A stretch of 34,303 bases of DNA from Ruminococcus flavefaciens (lineage in GTDB: Bacteria > Bacillota > Clostridia > Oscillospirales > Ruminococcaceae), in contig SFMO01000048.1 in the NCBI GenBank assembly GCA_004554385.1, positions 1-34,303 of the forward strand, read 5' to 3'. Numbering within the stretch: the stretch's first letter is position 1; each line of letters starts with the position of its first letter. Positions 1 to 8,354 of this stretch are shown here, piece by piece. Position numbers and translations under genes: made by a program. The notes below the pieces were generated by a model. It made no database searches, was not told the origin of the DNA, and saw only the letters and a program-made list of their open reading frames with translations.

Positions 1-656
1 AGTTTTTCAGCGATCATTTCAGCACGAAGCTGGTGATATCCGTCGGTGATTATGGTAATAGTCTCAGGCAGGCAATTTTCGATAATAATTTTTTTCGAAA
101 AGCGAAGATTTTCTTCGGTATTCACGGACTTTTCCTCCATAAGGATGCGTTCCGGCTCTACACCTTGCGCAACAAGCCATTCCTTCATGCACTGAGCCTC
201 GCTTACGGACTCGTCATCACCTTTTCCACCCGAAACAACCGCATAAACGTTTTTATGTTCCGAAAGGTAAGAATATGCCGTTTCAAGTCTGCGCTGCAGC
301 ATGAGACTTGGTCTGCCGTTCTTCACTTTGCAGCCAAGTACCACAACTGTAGTATTTTCATCCTTTGGAGGATCATTGATCTGGCGTATCATAAATATGC
401 TTATTACGGCAGCAAGTACGACAGAAACTGTAATAACAAGCCCTATCATTGGAAGAAATATCTTTCCAACAGGCCTTGCCCACACTTTTTCAAGGAAAGC
501 TGTAAATCTGTCACGGAACAGGAATATCACTGCCAGTGCAGCTGATACCCCCATTCCCACACCGTTGCCAAGATTGATGATCCCTTTTAACAGCGGAATT
601 GCAAACACAATGAACAGACCGCAGAATACAGCCGATGGGATGATCCTGCCCGCCAT
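1..656 (-). CDS. YdcF/SanA-like DUF218 membrane protein, C-terminus cut by window edge
   Basis: The reading frame is open from ATG at 656 to the left edge of the window, giving 218 residues with no stop. The N-terminal ~95 residues are hydrophobic, with about three membrane segments (about 5-23, 32-47 and 68-90). A DUF218 domain follows from about residue 102. Its recognisable landmarks are VVVLGCKV near 104-111, VVSGGKGDDESVSEA near 140-154, ILMEEKSVNTEEN near 171-183 and ITDGYHQLRAE near 203-213. Family members are envelope-associated proteins of largely unknown biochemistry; E. coli SanA and YdcF are the named examples. The ATG follows the TAA of the PHP gene with no gap, and AGAGG just upstream serves as ribosome binding site, so the two are probably translationally coupled and share one promoter. 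The family call is firm; the substrate is unknown. Confidence 0.85.
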   Translation of the reverse strand, partial: MAGRIIPSAVFCGLFIVFAIPLLKGIINLGNGVGMGVSAALAVIFLFRDRFTAFLEKVWARPVGKIFLPMIGLVITVSVVLAAVISIFMIRQINDPPKDENTTVVVLGCKVKNGRPSLMLQRRLETAYSYLSEHKNVYAVVSGGKGDDESVSEAQCMKEWLVAQGVEPERILMEEKSVNTEENLRFSKKIIIENCLPETITIITDGYHQLRAEMIAEK

Positions 657-1502
657 TTATGCCTCTTTGCTTCTTGCCGCAGCAAGCTTGATTATTCTGT
701 CAAGGTTTTCCTTGGAAGTTGTATCGCTTCCCAGGTGAGTAGGTACTTTATTATAAAGGCCATGAAAATCCGAACCGCCTGTCTGTATAAGCTCATACTT
801 TTCAGCAATAGCTCTCAGTTCACTGCGGCAGTTTTCATCTGCTGAGAAATGTCCTACCTCAACGCCGTCTATCTTGCCTTTTTTTGCCAGTTCCTCAAGA
901 AGTTCGATATTATTGTACTGTGCAGGGTGAGCCATAACAGCTACACCTCTTGCAATATGTATCAGGTCGATCACAAAATTTACGTCAGGGTATTCGCGCT
1001 CCACATAGCATGAACCATCCTTCGGATTGAACAGTTCTCTGTCCAGATCTCCGTAGAACTCGAGTGCATATCCGCAATCTATGAGAGCACGCATAATGTG
1101 CTGCTTGAATATGCTCTTTGAAGCTGTGGTGCGTTTAAGTATGCTTTCCTGCGTAATAGGAAATTTGGCCATGACCTTTTCGATCATTTCCTTGGAGCAT
1201 TCCTTTCTGATCTCGCAGGACTTCAAACATAGACCTTCAAGTCTGTTGGGCTTTGATGGTGCATAGCAAAGTATATGAACCTTGCTGTTTCTTTCCTTAT
1301 CCCATGCCGAAAGCTCTACGCCGTGGAGCATTTTTACTCCTGCGCGTTCTCCCAGTACATCAGCTCTTGAAAAAGAAGCCATTGTATCGTGGTCTGTTAT
1401 TGAGAGCCAATCGATATTCATGCGTTTCGCCTGAGCAATTACATCTTCAATGCCAAGCGAACCGTCGGAAAGCGTAGTGTGACAGTGCAGATCGCAAATC
1501 AT
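657..1502 (-). CDS. PHP-domain phosphoesterase (YciV/RNase AM type)
   Basis: This 281-residue protein opens with the PHP metal-binding signature: H6 and H8 in DLHCHTT, D13 in LSDGS and 37-DHD-39 in ITDHDT. Later come a VELSAW motif, AHPAQYN and the C-terminal GGSDFHG. These positions match the trinuclear metal site of stand-alone PHP proteins. E. coli YciV (RNase AM) and related 3',5'-nucleotide bisphosphatases remove nucleotides or phosphate from short RNA or pAp-type substrates, and that is the closest functional model. The start is supported by AGAAGG about 7 nt upstream and by a sigma-A promoter at 1622-1650, which leaves a leader of roughly 110 nt. It is followed without a gap by the DUF218 gene. 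The exact substrate cannot be read from sequence. Confidence 0.88.
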   Translation of the reverse strand: MICDLHCHTTLSDGSLGIEDVIAQAKRMNIDWLSITDHDTMASFSRADVLGERAGVKMLHGVELSAWDKERNSKVHILCYAPSKPNRLEGLCLKSCEIRKECSKEMIEKVMAKFPITQESILKRTTASKSIFKQHIMRALIDCGYALEFYGDLDRELFNPKDGSCYVEREYPDVNFVIDLIHIARGVAVMAHPAQYNNIELLEELAKKGKIDGVEVGHFSADENCRSELRAIAEKYELIQTGGSDFHGLYNKVPTHLGSDTTSKENLDRIIKLAAARSKEA

Positions 1503-1621
1503 ACATAACCTTCTTTCGCCGCAAAATTTACGCGGCTGAATTTAATAATATTGTATTGATAGGACGCTTTTTTTAGAACATAATCGCTAATATTACCTCA
1601 ACAATAATAATAACGCCTATA

Positions 1622-1650
1622 ATTATATCACAAATTTATCAAAAGTTCAA
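1622..1650 (-). promoter_or_regulatory. Sigma-A promoter for the PHP-DUF218 operon
   Basis: On the minus strand, TTGAAC is followed after exactly 17 nt by a consensus TATAAT. It lies in the AT-rich gap between rsmI and the PHP gene and separates that pair from the upstream RNA-modification operon. No hairpin terminator was seen after rsmI, so some readthrough is possible. Confidence 0.8.
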
Positions 1651-1712
1651 GTATTTTATTGCATTTTTTCAATTTTATCTGCCTTTCACCCATTAATACG
1701 CTTAAAGATACC

Positions 1713-2537
1713 TTACCGGAGCATAGCGTAAAGTTCACTTTTTCTGAAGCCGGTCTCCTTTGCGACCGCCTTGCAGGCGTCAGTAGGCTTCTCGCCCATT
1801 TCTATGAGTTTATTCACTTGAGCCATAGCCTGTTCAATAGTTATCTCTTCGCCTGCTCCATCCTTTGCACCTTCAAGAACAAGCACAAATTCCCCGCGGG
1901 GCTCATTGTTATTGTAATACTCGACAGCCTCTGACAGCGTAAGCCTCAGGACTTCCTCGTGTATCTTGGTAAGCTCGCGGCAAAGAGAAATTCTACGATC
2001 TCCGCCGAAAGCCTCTGTAAGGTCGTCAAGTGTAGTTTTAAGCTTGTGGGGAGCTTCATAAAAAACCATGACCGCCGTTTCTCCACGGAGCTTCTCAAGC
2101 CGTTCGGAACGTTCCTTTTTCGGGACAGGCAGAAAACCTTCAAAAGTAAATCTTCTCGTGCTGAGCCCGGATACAGCCACAGCAGAGACCACTGCGCTTG
2201 GCCCGGGAACTACTTTTATGTCGATCCCGCTCTCAACGCACATCTTCACAAGGACTTCACCGGGGTCGGATATGCATGGCATACCTGCATCGGTAACTAT
2301 TCCGCAGCTCTCCCCTGCAAGCAGTCTGTCTATTATCTTCTGGGCATCTGCCTTTGAGCTGTGCTCATGAAAGCTGACAAGGGGCTTCTTTATCTCGAAG
2401 CGATTCAGCAGCTTAAGTGTAACACGAGTATCCTCCGCGCATATAAAATCAACGGAGCCGAGAGTATCAAGCTGTCTCAGTGTAATATCCTCAAGATTGC
2501 CTATAGGAGTTCCAATAACGTAAAATGTTCCGCTCAT
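1713..2537 (-). CDS. rsmI: 16S rRNA (cytidine-1402 2'-O)-methyltransferase RsmI
   Basis: The 274-residue protein starts MSGTFYVIGTPIGNLEDIT, the typical N-terminus of RsmI in the tetrapyrrole-methylase (class III SAM methyltransferase) fold. It continues with FICAEDTR, SFHEHS and IVTDAGMPCISDPG, the family's SAM and dimer-interface motifs. RsmI methylates the 2'-OH of C1402 in the decoding centre of 16S rRNA. Length is normal for Firmicutes. Its ATG overlaps the stop of the upstream methyltransferase gene by 4 nt (ATGA), so it is the last gene of the six-gene minus-strand operon. No terminator hairpin is visible downstream. Confidence 0.95.
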   Translation of the reverse strand: MSGTFYVIGTPIGNLEDITLRQLDTLGSVDFICAEDTRVTLKLLNRFEIKKPLVSFHEHSSKADAQKIIDRLLAGESCGIVTDAGMPCISDPGEVLVKMCVESGIDIKVVPGPSAVVSAVAVSGLSTRRFTFEGFLPVPKKERSERLEKLRGETAVMVFYEAPHKLKTTLDDLTEAFGGDRRISLCRELTKIHEEVLRLTLSEAVEYYNNNEPRGEFVLVLEGAKDGAGEEITIEQAMAQVNKLIEMGEKPTDACKAVAKETGFRKSELYAMLR

Positions 2538-3256
2538 AGCTCTTCCTTTCCTGTGTCATATATTCTCTGCAGCTCGTCCGTAAATCCGTTTTCACTGCGG
2601 ATATAGAGCTGAGGTTCCACCTTCATAAACGGTTTGGAGCCTTTTTTTCCTTCAATAAGAAAAAGCCACGGAGCTTCATCCGGATTTTTCGATACAAAAC
2701 GCAGCCTTTTCGGCTCAATATCGTGATTTTTCATGGCAAATACCACATCACTCAGGCGCTCAGGACGATTGCAGACACAGAGCCTGCCGCCGAACTTCAG
2801 AAGCTTCTGAGCCGCCGCACAAACATCATCAATGGTGCAGAGTATCTCGTGACGTGCTATTTTCTGCGCAGTTATAATACTCTGAAATCCTGCGTTATTC
2901 ACCTTATAAGGCGGATTGCAGGTCACAAGGTCGAGCTGACCCAGAGGAGCCCCCTCCCACAGTTCTTTAAGGTCAGCACATATCGGTACTATCCCTGTAG
3001 TCTCGCTCTTTTCAAGTCCAAGGCAGAGCTGTTCTATGGCACCTTTCTGAATATCCACAGCATATGTTACCTGCGGCGGCATTTTCTTCTGCATTATGAG
3101 CGGTATTATTCCACAGCCCGTCCCCAGGTCGCAAGCCTTGTCCTTTGCGCGGTACTGCGAGAAATCCGCCAGCAGAAATGCATCTGTTCCGAAACGGTGG
3201 TCGGTGCTGGCACAGACGAATATTTTATCTGTAAGCTTTTCAAATTTGTATTCCAT
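2534..3256 (-). CDS. TrmN6-like tRNA1(Val) adenine-37 N6-methyltransferase
   Basis: A 240-residue class I SAM methyltransferase. The N-terminus contains STDHRFGTDAFLLADF, the opening conserved in YfiC/TrmN6 proteins. It is followed by the SAM-binding loop ACDLGTGCGIIPL and the N6-adenine methyltransferase motif NPPY in LVTCNPPYKVNN. E. coli TrmN6 makes m6A37 in tRNA1(Val). Many Firmicutes proteins of this type are annotated only as 'methyltransferase', so the RNA target is an inference, supported by the neighbouring RNA-modification genes. The start follows the TGA of the isochorismatase-like gene directly, and the 3' end overlaps rsmI by 4 nt. Confidence 0.85.
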   Translation of the reverse strand: MEYKFEKLTDKIFVCASTDHRFGTDAFLLADFSQYRAKDKACDLGTGCGIIPLIMQKKMPPQVTYAVDIQKGAIEQLCLGLEKSETTGIVPICADLKELWEGAPLGQLDLVTCNPPYKVNNAGFQSIITAQKIARHEILCTIDDVCAAAQKLLKFGGRLCVCNRPERLSDVVFAMKNHDIEPKRLRFVSKNPDEAPWLFLIEGKKGSKPFMKVEPQLYIRSENGFTDELQRIYDTGKEEL

Positions 3257-3790
3257 TCATTTACTCCGTATCATGTCAATAGTCTCCCTGACAGAGACAC
3301 ATTGAGCATATCTGTCTTTCCACATAAAATCATTGTAGTAATGATAGGTCTGATCTGCAGTCATAAATTCATTGTCAACGGTTGAGTTGCAGTACTCCGG
3401 AACAATCATTTCAAAGCCATGTTCAAAGCCACATTTCACCGTTGCATCTATGCAGTAATCTGTCTGCAGACCTGTAATTATAAGTCTGTTCACACCATTT
3501 TTACGAAGATATCCAAGCAATCCGCTGTCACGGAACGGACTATTAACGAATTTATCAAAAACACTCTCGCCGTTTTTCGGTATGAACTCTCTGCAAACAT
3601 CAAAGCCGCTATTCCCCTTTGAGAGAGGCTGCCCCTCACCGTCATCGTGGCGTATATAGATGACTTCAACATTGTTTTTTCGTGATTCTGCAATCAAAGT
3701 GCTGACATTTTCTATGTATTTATCATAGGCATAGAGCTTATTGTTTGTTATAAGCTCCTGTGCATCTACAACAAGAAGTGCCGAACTCAT
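3257..3790 (-). CDS. Isochorismatase-family cysteine hydrolase
   Basis: The 177-residue protein has the cysteine hydrolase triad of the isochorismatase/nicotinamidase superfamily: D9 in LLVVDAQ, K80 in FDKFVNSPF and C113 in GLQTDYCIDA. IYIRHDDGEG is also typical. The family includes isochorismatases, nicotinamidases and N-carbamoyl hydrolases. This short form without a clear nicotinamidase metal motif cannot be assigned a substrate. It sits inside an RNA-modification operon, overlapping mnmA by 4 nt upstream and abutting the TrmN6-like gene downstream. Co-expression with those genes is therefore clear, while a direct functional link is not. Confidence 0.85.
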   Translation of the reverse strand: MSSALLVVDAQELITNNKLYAYDKYIENVSTLIAESRKNNVEVIYIRHDDGEGQPLSKGNSGFDVCREFIPKNGESVFDKFVNSPFRDSGLLGYLRKNGVNRLIITGLQTDYCIDATVKCGFEHGFEMIVPEYCNSTVDNEFMTADQTYHYYNDFMWKDRYAQCVSVRETIDMIRSK

Positions 3791-4863
3791 TTAATTGTAC
3801 CTCCGCCTACTACGATGTCACCGTCGTACAGGACTACAGCCTGACCGCTTGTGACAGCTCTCTGCGGCTCATCAAACTCCACCATGTACTCATCATTTCC
3901 GAGGTACGACACGATGGCAGGCTGCTCCTTCTGGCTGTAGCGTGTTTTCGCAGTAACTCGCATGGGTGCTTCCAGCTTTTCTATGGAAATAAGGTTGAAA
4001 TCATCAGCAATAAGGCTCTTTGTATATAGGTCTGACTCAACTCCCAAAGTGACTGTATTTGCCACGATATCCTTCTTTACAACGTATGCAGGATGTCCGA
4101 GAGCAATGCCAAGTCCCTTTCGCTGACCGATTGTATAATTGATGATACCCTTATGCTCACCAAGCGGATTCCCCTCCATATCGACAAAGCTGCCGCAAGG
4201 AGTGTCACAGCTCGTAAATCTTCGGATAAATGCAGCATAATCACCGTCGGGCACAAAGCATATATCCTGACTGTCAGGCTTGTTGGAGTTGACAAGTCCT
4301 GCTCTCTCAGCAAGCTCACGGACCTGAGTCTTTTCCAGTTCTCCCAGCGGAAAGAGTGTATGTGAGAGCTGTTCCTGGGTCAGAGCGTAAAGCACATATG
4401 TCTGATCCTTGCTCCTGTCTTTAGGACGTTTGAGCAGATATCGTCCACGCTCCTCATTATATTCACAGACAGCATAATGTCCTGTAGCAATGTGATCGTA
4501 GCCCAGCTCCAGTGCTCTCCTCAGCATTTTATCAAACTTGACATGACGATTGCACTCTATACATGGGTTCGGAGTCCTGCCGCAAAGGTAGCTGTCTGCA
4601 AACTGTTTCATAACGTACTCGCGGAAGGTTTCCCTGAAATTGAAAACAAGGTGTTCGAATCCAAGACGGTAAGCCACACTCCTTGCGTCCTCAACATCTG
4701 ACAACGCACAGCATGTCTTGCCCTCTTTTTTTGCCTCGGAAATATCCTCATCGGAAAAGAGCTTAAGAGTCACACCCATGACCTCATAGCCCTTATCACG
4801 AAGCAGCATTGCTGCAACAGAGCTGTCAACTCCGCCGCTCATTCCGACCATAACCCTTTTCAT
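3787..4863 (-). CDS. mnmA: tRNA 2-thiouridylase MnmA
   Basis: MnmA activates U34 of Glu, Gln and Lys tRNAs with ATP and installs the 2-thio group. The 358-residue product carries the PP-loop SGGVDSS at 9-15, the nucleophile C101 in RTPNPCIECN and the second catalytic cysteine C202 in DSQDICF. It also has the TGHYA motif and the C-terminal barrel ending in VVGGGTIK. The ATG at 4863 is preferred over an earlier in-frame start at 4899 because AAAGGAGAG lies 6-7 nt upstream of it and the protein then begins MKRVMVGMSGG like its homologues. Upstream lies a perfect palindrome (4890-4908) separating it from the HAD gene; downstream it overlaps the isochorismatase-like gene by 4 nt. Confidence 0.95.
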   Translation of the reverse strand: MKRVMVGMSGGVDSSVAAMLLRDKGYEVMGVTLKLFSDEDISEAKKEGKTCCALSDVEDARSVAYRLGFEHLVFNFRETFREYVMKQFADSYLCGRTPNPCIECNRHVKFDKMLRRALELGYDHIATGHYAVCEYNEERGRYLLKRPKDRSKDQTYVLYALTQEQLSHTLFPLGELEKTQVRELAERAGLVNSNKPDSQDICFVPDGDYAAFIRRFTSCDTPCGSFVDMEGNPLGEHKGIINYTIGQRKGLGIALGHPAYVVKKDIVANTVTLGVESDLYTKSLIADDFNLISIEKLEAPMRVTAKTRYSQKEQPAIVSYLGNDEYMVEFDEPQRAVTSGQAVVLYDGDIVVGGGTIK

Positions 4864-4889
4864 TCCATCTCTCCTTTTTAAAACAGCAC

Positions 4890-4908
4890 GGGCGAACAAT
4901 GTTCGCCC
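4890..4908. repeat. Perfect 8-bp inverted repeat with 3-nt centre
   Basis: GGGCGAAC and GTTCGCCC flank the centre AAT. On the minus strand the hairpin begins at the last base of the HAD stop codon and is followed, after a few bases, by only four T residues. It could be a weak terminator, an mRNA processing signal, or one copy of a short GC-rich palindromic repeat of a kind common between clostridial genes. The last option is an inference. Confidence 0.6.
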
Positions 4909-5555
4909 TAAAAGATATTCTTTATTTCGTCCAGCGATCTGACATAATAATCAGAAAGCGCGATTATACGCGGCGTATCAGCTTCAGCAACACTGTCATA
5001 AACTCCGCATACAGGAAATCCTGCAGCTTTTGCAGTCTCTATGCAGTGAAGAGAATCCTCAACAACAAAAGTCTCTGCCGGAGAGCAGCCCATGCGCTGT
5101 GCTCCGCCGATAAATATATCCGGAAAATTCTTTCCCTGTGGGTACTCCACATCTGTCAGCAGAAATTGTATCCTTTCATATACACCGCAGCGCTTCAGTG
5201 CTGCTTCGGCAAGTCCCTTGTAAGTGGCTGTTGCAACACCGTACGGTATGCCCTTGCTGTCAAGATGATCAAGGAGCTCGGCTGCATAGGGCTTCAAGGG
5301 AATCTGTTCCTCATATCGCTGACGAACCATATCCTCAATACGCCTGATAACATATTCTTTCGTACAATTCAGACCAAAATGATCTATGAAATACTGCGAA
5401 GATTCATCAACGGTCATTTTTTTAACCACATCAGAAACCTCGGGCGGCGGCTTCAAAATGCCGTTTTCTATAAGAAATTCACGGTCTATACTGCTCCACA
5501 CCGTCATAGAATCGAGCAGTGTACCGTCAAGGTCGAATATTACACCTTTTATCAA
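4908..5555 (-). CDS. HAD-superfamily phosphatase (beta-phosphoglucomutase/phosphatase type)
   Basis: A 215-residue HAD protein with motif I VIFDLDGTLLDS (D8 and D10), an alpha-helical cap, motif II in VATATYKG and motif IV in FVVEDSLHCIETAKAAG. This matches the small sugar-phosphate and phosphoglycolate phosphatase subgroup; the substrate is not determinable. The start codon is TTG: the only nearby ATG is out of frame and forms a two-codon frame ATG-ATT-TGA overlapping the TTG. AAGGA lies about 9 nt upstream, and an in-frame TAG two codons above rules out an earlier start. It lies between tmcAL (60-nt gap) and mnmA (44-nt gap) in the same operon. Confidence 0.85.
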   Translation of the reverse strand: MIKGVIFDLDGTLLDSMTVWSSIDREFLIENGILKPPPEVSDVVKKMTVDESSQYFIDHFGLNCTKEYVIRRIEDMVRQRYEEQIPLKPYAAELLDHLDSKGIPYGVATATYKGLAEAALKRCGVYERIQFLLTDVEYPQGKNFPDIFIGGAQRMGCSPAETFVVEDSLHCIETAKAAGFPVCGVYDSVAEADTPRIIALSDYYVRSLDEIKNIF

Positions 5556-5615
5556 ATCATTCTATCCTTCCATTAACCATACGCCGGTCAGGCGGCGCAG
5601 ATCCTGATACGGAGT

Positions 5616-6809
5616 TCACTCCATATCTATCATTATTTTTGCTCTGTAATCCTTTTGCGCGGATGTAACGGTCTCAAGAGCGAGTCCATAAATATCCGAC
5701 GCTCTTATCTCGAGCTCGGCAAAGCGCTCCGCAATATCACTAAGCTGTGAAAGCTTGGCTATAGATGAAGCAAAAGGGATCCTTGCGGTATCCTTGGCTC
5801 GGGCAAGTATCTCTCTTCCCCTCTCATTGAAAGCAAGTATCCTTCCGTATGGTGGGAGCTGCTTCATATCTTCTTTGGTAATACCGATGAGAAGAGACAG
5901 CATTATGCGCCTTATTCTCGCCATTGTGTAACGTTTTGTTTTGACCGTGAACAGCAGTTCATCAAGGGAACCTGCCATTCTTGCTCCGTATATTCTGTGT
6001 TCAAGCCCCTGCCCGACATCATATATCTGTGAGATCTCATCAGTGGAGCAGGTCCTCAACTTATAGAGCATTACACGCTCAAGACGGCTCAAAGAAGCCG
6101 TTTCACCTTTTTTAACAGCTTCGGCTACTGCCTCTGCCCACTCAGGGGTTGTCAGCTCACTTATGTTATTCCTGCTGCCGATCATTTCACGGATAAGTGA
6201 GGCACTGGCAAATCCATCTTCGCTTTCTGTGCTGTCGTGCGCAGCGTTTTTACGCTTTACCGTAAATGCTTCCATTCTGCTGTCATGCTTTTTCAGTGCT
6301 CTGAGATACTCTATGGCAAGAAGGTTATTCGGCTCAGATATTATGGAAGCCGCCTCTGCGTCGTAGCCATTTACAACAGAATTAAGTGCACGCGGATAGG
6401 TATAGCCCTTTTCCATGATCCCGCGTATCTCGTCGGCATGTGTTACCGCCGCAAGATCAACTGTAGCCATTGCCTTCAGAAGGCTGTCAGTATCACCGCA
6501 CTCACTTCCGAAGGAAATTTCGTCAACAGCTCCCAGCGAATCAAGAAGATACACCGCGCCTGAAGCAAAATTCTCCGCTGACGAAAGACAGTACTGAACA
6601 GGAAGCTCAATTACAAGGTCTGCACCTGAGTGTACAGCAAGCCTTGCACGTTCCAGCTTGTCCATTATGGCGGTGTCGCCGCGCTGAACGAAGTTTCCGC
6701 TCATAACAGCAACAATATGCGTTGCCCCGTTTTCCCGTGTCTTGTTGATATGGTAAAGATGTCCGTTATGGAATGGATTATACTCACAGATTATTCCGCT
6801 GACTTTCAT
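5616..6809 (-). CDS. tmcAL: tRNA(Met) cytidine acetate ligase TmcAL (YlbM family)
   Basis: TmcAL activates acetate with ATP and acetylates C34 of elongator tRNA(Met). The 397-residue product starts MKVSGIICEYNPFHNGH, which contains the nucleotidyltransferase HxGH-type motif. It continues with VMSGNFVQRGDTAI, ELPVQYCLSSAENFASG and ISFGSECGD, all hallmarks of this family. The ATG at 6809 was chosen because GGAGAGG is placed 7 nt before it; an earlier in-frame ATG at 6836 has no comparable site and adds residues not expected in homologues. It is the first gene of the minus-strand RNA-modification operon. No clear sigma-A promoter was identified between it and ackA. Confidence 0.92.
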   Translation of the reverse strand: MKVSGIICEYNPFHNGHLYHINKTRENGATHIVAVMSGNFVQRGDTAIMDKLERARLAVHSGADLVIELPVQYCLSSAENFASGAVYLLDSLGAVDEISFGSECGDTDSLLKAMATVDLAAVTHADEIRGIMEKGYTYPRALNSVVNGYDAEAASIISEPNNLLAIEYLRALKKHDSRMEAFTVKRKNAAHDSTESEDGFASASLIREMIGSRNNISELTTPEWAEAVAEAVKKGETASLSRLERVMLYKLRTCSTDEISQIYDVGQGLEHRIYGARMAGSLDELLFTVKTKRYTMARIRRIMLSLLIGITKEDMKQLPPYGRILAFNERGREILARAKDTARIPFASSIAKLSQLSDIAERFAELEIRASDIYGLALETVTSAQKDYRAKIMIDME

Positions 6810-6993
6810 TTTACTACCTCTCCTCATAAATTTCAATGTTTTTTAGTAAATTTTTATCTACTCTACAGATTATTAAAGTATTGCTGTGCTGTTTTGGTCG
6901 TTTTGCAAAAGGATATTTGCGTTTTCATGTACTTTTATACGCTGTAAAACTGCCTTACATAAGCAGATCACAACGTAAATTTGAAAAAAGGAC

Positions 6994-7021
6994 TTGCATT
7001 TTTCAGAAAATAGTATATAAT
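6994..7021 (+). promoter_or_regulatory. Sigma-A promoter for ackA
   Basis: TTGCAT, a 16-nt spacer and a consensus TATAAT lie 38 nt before the ackA start. The rest of the 250-bp divergent gap to tmcAL is AT-rich without an obvious second promoter. Confidence 0.75.
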
Positions 7022-7058
7022 AATATATGCAAAATATATTTTGAAAGGAATTACATAT

Positions 7059-8258
7059 ATGATCATCTTAGTTGTTAATGCGGGAAGCTCATCCCTCAAG
7101 TATCAGCTCATCGACATGAGCGATGAAAGCGTGATAGCAAAGGGTAACTGCGACCGTATCGGTATCGACGGACATATCAACCACAAAACTGCTGACGGCA
7201 GAGTTCTTGACGAGGACTGCGCATTCCCTACTCACACAGAGGCTTTCATGAAGCTTGTTGAAGCACTTACTATAGGCGCTGCAAAGGTTATCGACAGCAT
7301 GGACAAGATCTCTGCTGTAGGTCACAGAATAGTACAGGGTGCTGATGTTTTCGACAAGTCTGTTCTCGTTACAGACGAGGTTATCGACAAGATCGACGAG
7401 CTCCGCGAGCTTGCTCCTGTACATAACCACGCACATGCACTTGCTCTCAGAGCATGCAAGAGCGTTATCCCTGCAAATGTTCCTCAGGTAGTTGTATTCG
7501 ATACAGCTTTCCATCAGACAATGCCTCCAAAGGCTTATATGTTCGGTCTTCCCTATGATGATTATGAGAAGCTCCACGTAAGAAAATACGGCTTCCACGG
7601 CACATCACACCGTTTTGTATCCAAGGCTCTCGCTGAGGCTATGGGCAAGGATGTAAAGGACCTCAAGATCATTTCATGTCACCTCGGAAACGGTTCTTCC
7701 ATCACTGCTGTTGACGGCGGAAAGTCAGTTGACACATCTATGGGCTTCACACCTCTCGACGGTGTAGTTATGGGTACAAGAACAGGTTCTGTTGACCCTT
7801 CAGCAGTTACTTTCGTTGCCGACAAGCACGGCTTTTCTCCTTCACAGATGAGCGAATACATGAACAAGAAGTCAGGTTTCCTCGGAGTATCAGGCGTTGG
7901 TTCAGATAACCGTGACATTCAGGAAGCTGCAAATCAGGGCAATCAGAAGGCTCAGCTTGTTTCCGATATGCTCACATATGAGATCCAGAAGTACATAGGT
8001 GCTTATACTGCTGCAATGAACGGTGTTGACGCTGTTCTCTTCACAGGTGGTATCGGCGAGAACTCATGGGAAGTACGTGAGGCTGTATGCCAGAACATGG
8101 ATTACTTCGGAATCAAGATCGATGAGGCTCTCAACCGCACTATAAGAGGCAAGCTCACAAAGATCTCAACACCTGATTCAAAGATCGAGGTATGGATCGT
8201 TCCTACAAACGAAGAGCTCCTTATCGCAAGAGATACACTTGATCTCATTTCCAAATAA
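7059..8258 (+). CDS. ackA: Acetate kinase
   Basis: Acetate kinase converts acetyl phosphate and ADP to acetate and ATP, the main substrate-level phosphorylation step of acetate-forming anaerobes. The 399-residue sequence is full length. It carries NAGSSSLKYQL at the N-terminus, VFDTAFHQTMP, RKYGFHGTSHRFV, SCHLGNGSSI, DTSMGFTPLDGVVMGTR and FTGGIGENS, all diagnostic of the ASKHA acetate kinases. The start at 7059 (rather than TTG at 7041) has AAAGGA about 9 nt upstream. Codon choice is strongly skewed towards C- and T-ending codons with few rare ones, as expected for a highly expressed gene. Phosphotransacetylase is not in this window. Confidence 0.98.
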   Translation: MIILVVNAGSSSLKYQLIDMSDESVIAKGNCDRIGIDGHINHKTADGRVLDEDCAFPTHTEAFMKLVEALTIGAAKVIDSMDKISAVGHRIVQGADVFDKSVLVTDEVIDKIDELRELAPVHNHAHALALRACKSVIPANVPQVVVFDTAFHQTMPPKAYMFGLPYDDYEKLHVRKYGFHGTSHRFVSKALAEAMGKDVKDLKIISCHLGNGSSITAVDGGKSVDTSMGFTPLDGVVMGTRTGSVDPSAVTFVADKHGFSPSQMSEYMNKKSGFLGVSGVGSDNRDIQEAANQGNQKAQLVSDMLTYEIQKYIGAYTAAMNGVDAVLFTGGIGENSWEVREAVCQNMDYFGIKIDEALNRTIRGKLTKISTPDSKIEVWIVPTNEELLIARDTLDLISK

Positions 8259-8286
8259 TTATAACATATAAGTTTTAAAATAGCAA
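8259..8286 (-). repeat. Copy 1 of 28-bp direct repeat; reads as a minus-strand promoter
   Basis: This copy is identical to the one at 8355-8382 at 26 of 28 positions. Read on the minus strand it is TTGCTA, 17 nt, then TATAA, and the next base completes TATAAT. That final base lies in the ackA stop codon. A transcript from it would run antisense into the 3' end of ackA. Confidence 0.65.
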
Positions 8287-8339
8287 GCTGCGCGGAGAAA
8301 AAGCCTGGATATAAAAAGACTTTGCCGCGAAAAAAGGCT

Positions 8340-8354
8340 GCGGAGGCACTCCGC
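8340..8354. repeat. GC-rich hairpin between the two 28-bp repeats
   Basis: GCGGAG and CTCCGC form a perfect 6-bp stem around GCA. On the minus strand it is followed by AGCC and six T residues (8330-8335), so it resembles a terminator in that direction. It abuts repeat copy 2. Confidence 0.5.

Noticed and set aside
33..738. Two plus-strand ORFs of 170 and 145 codons at the left edge
   Set aside because: They are opposite the DUF218 and PHP genes, whose minus-strand frames carry clear family motifs. Neither plus frame shows any recognisable domain.
4890..4908. Possible LexA/DinR SOS box before mnmA (CGAAC...GTTCG)
   Set aside because: The Gram-positive LexA box needs a 4-nt centre between GAAC and GTTC; here it is 3 nt. 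The element lies between operon genes, not at a promoter, and no SOS gene is nearby.
7089..7598. 169-codon ORF antisense to ackA, downstream of the promoter-like repeats
   Set aside because: The frame is long because of ackA's skewed codon usage. It has no good ribosome site or domain pattern. Antisense transcription is possible, but a protein is not supported.
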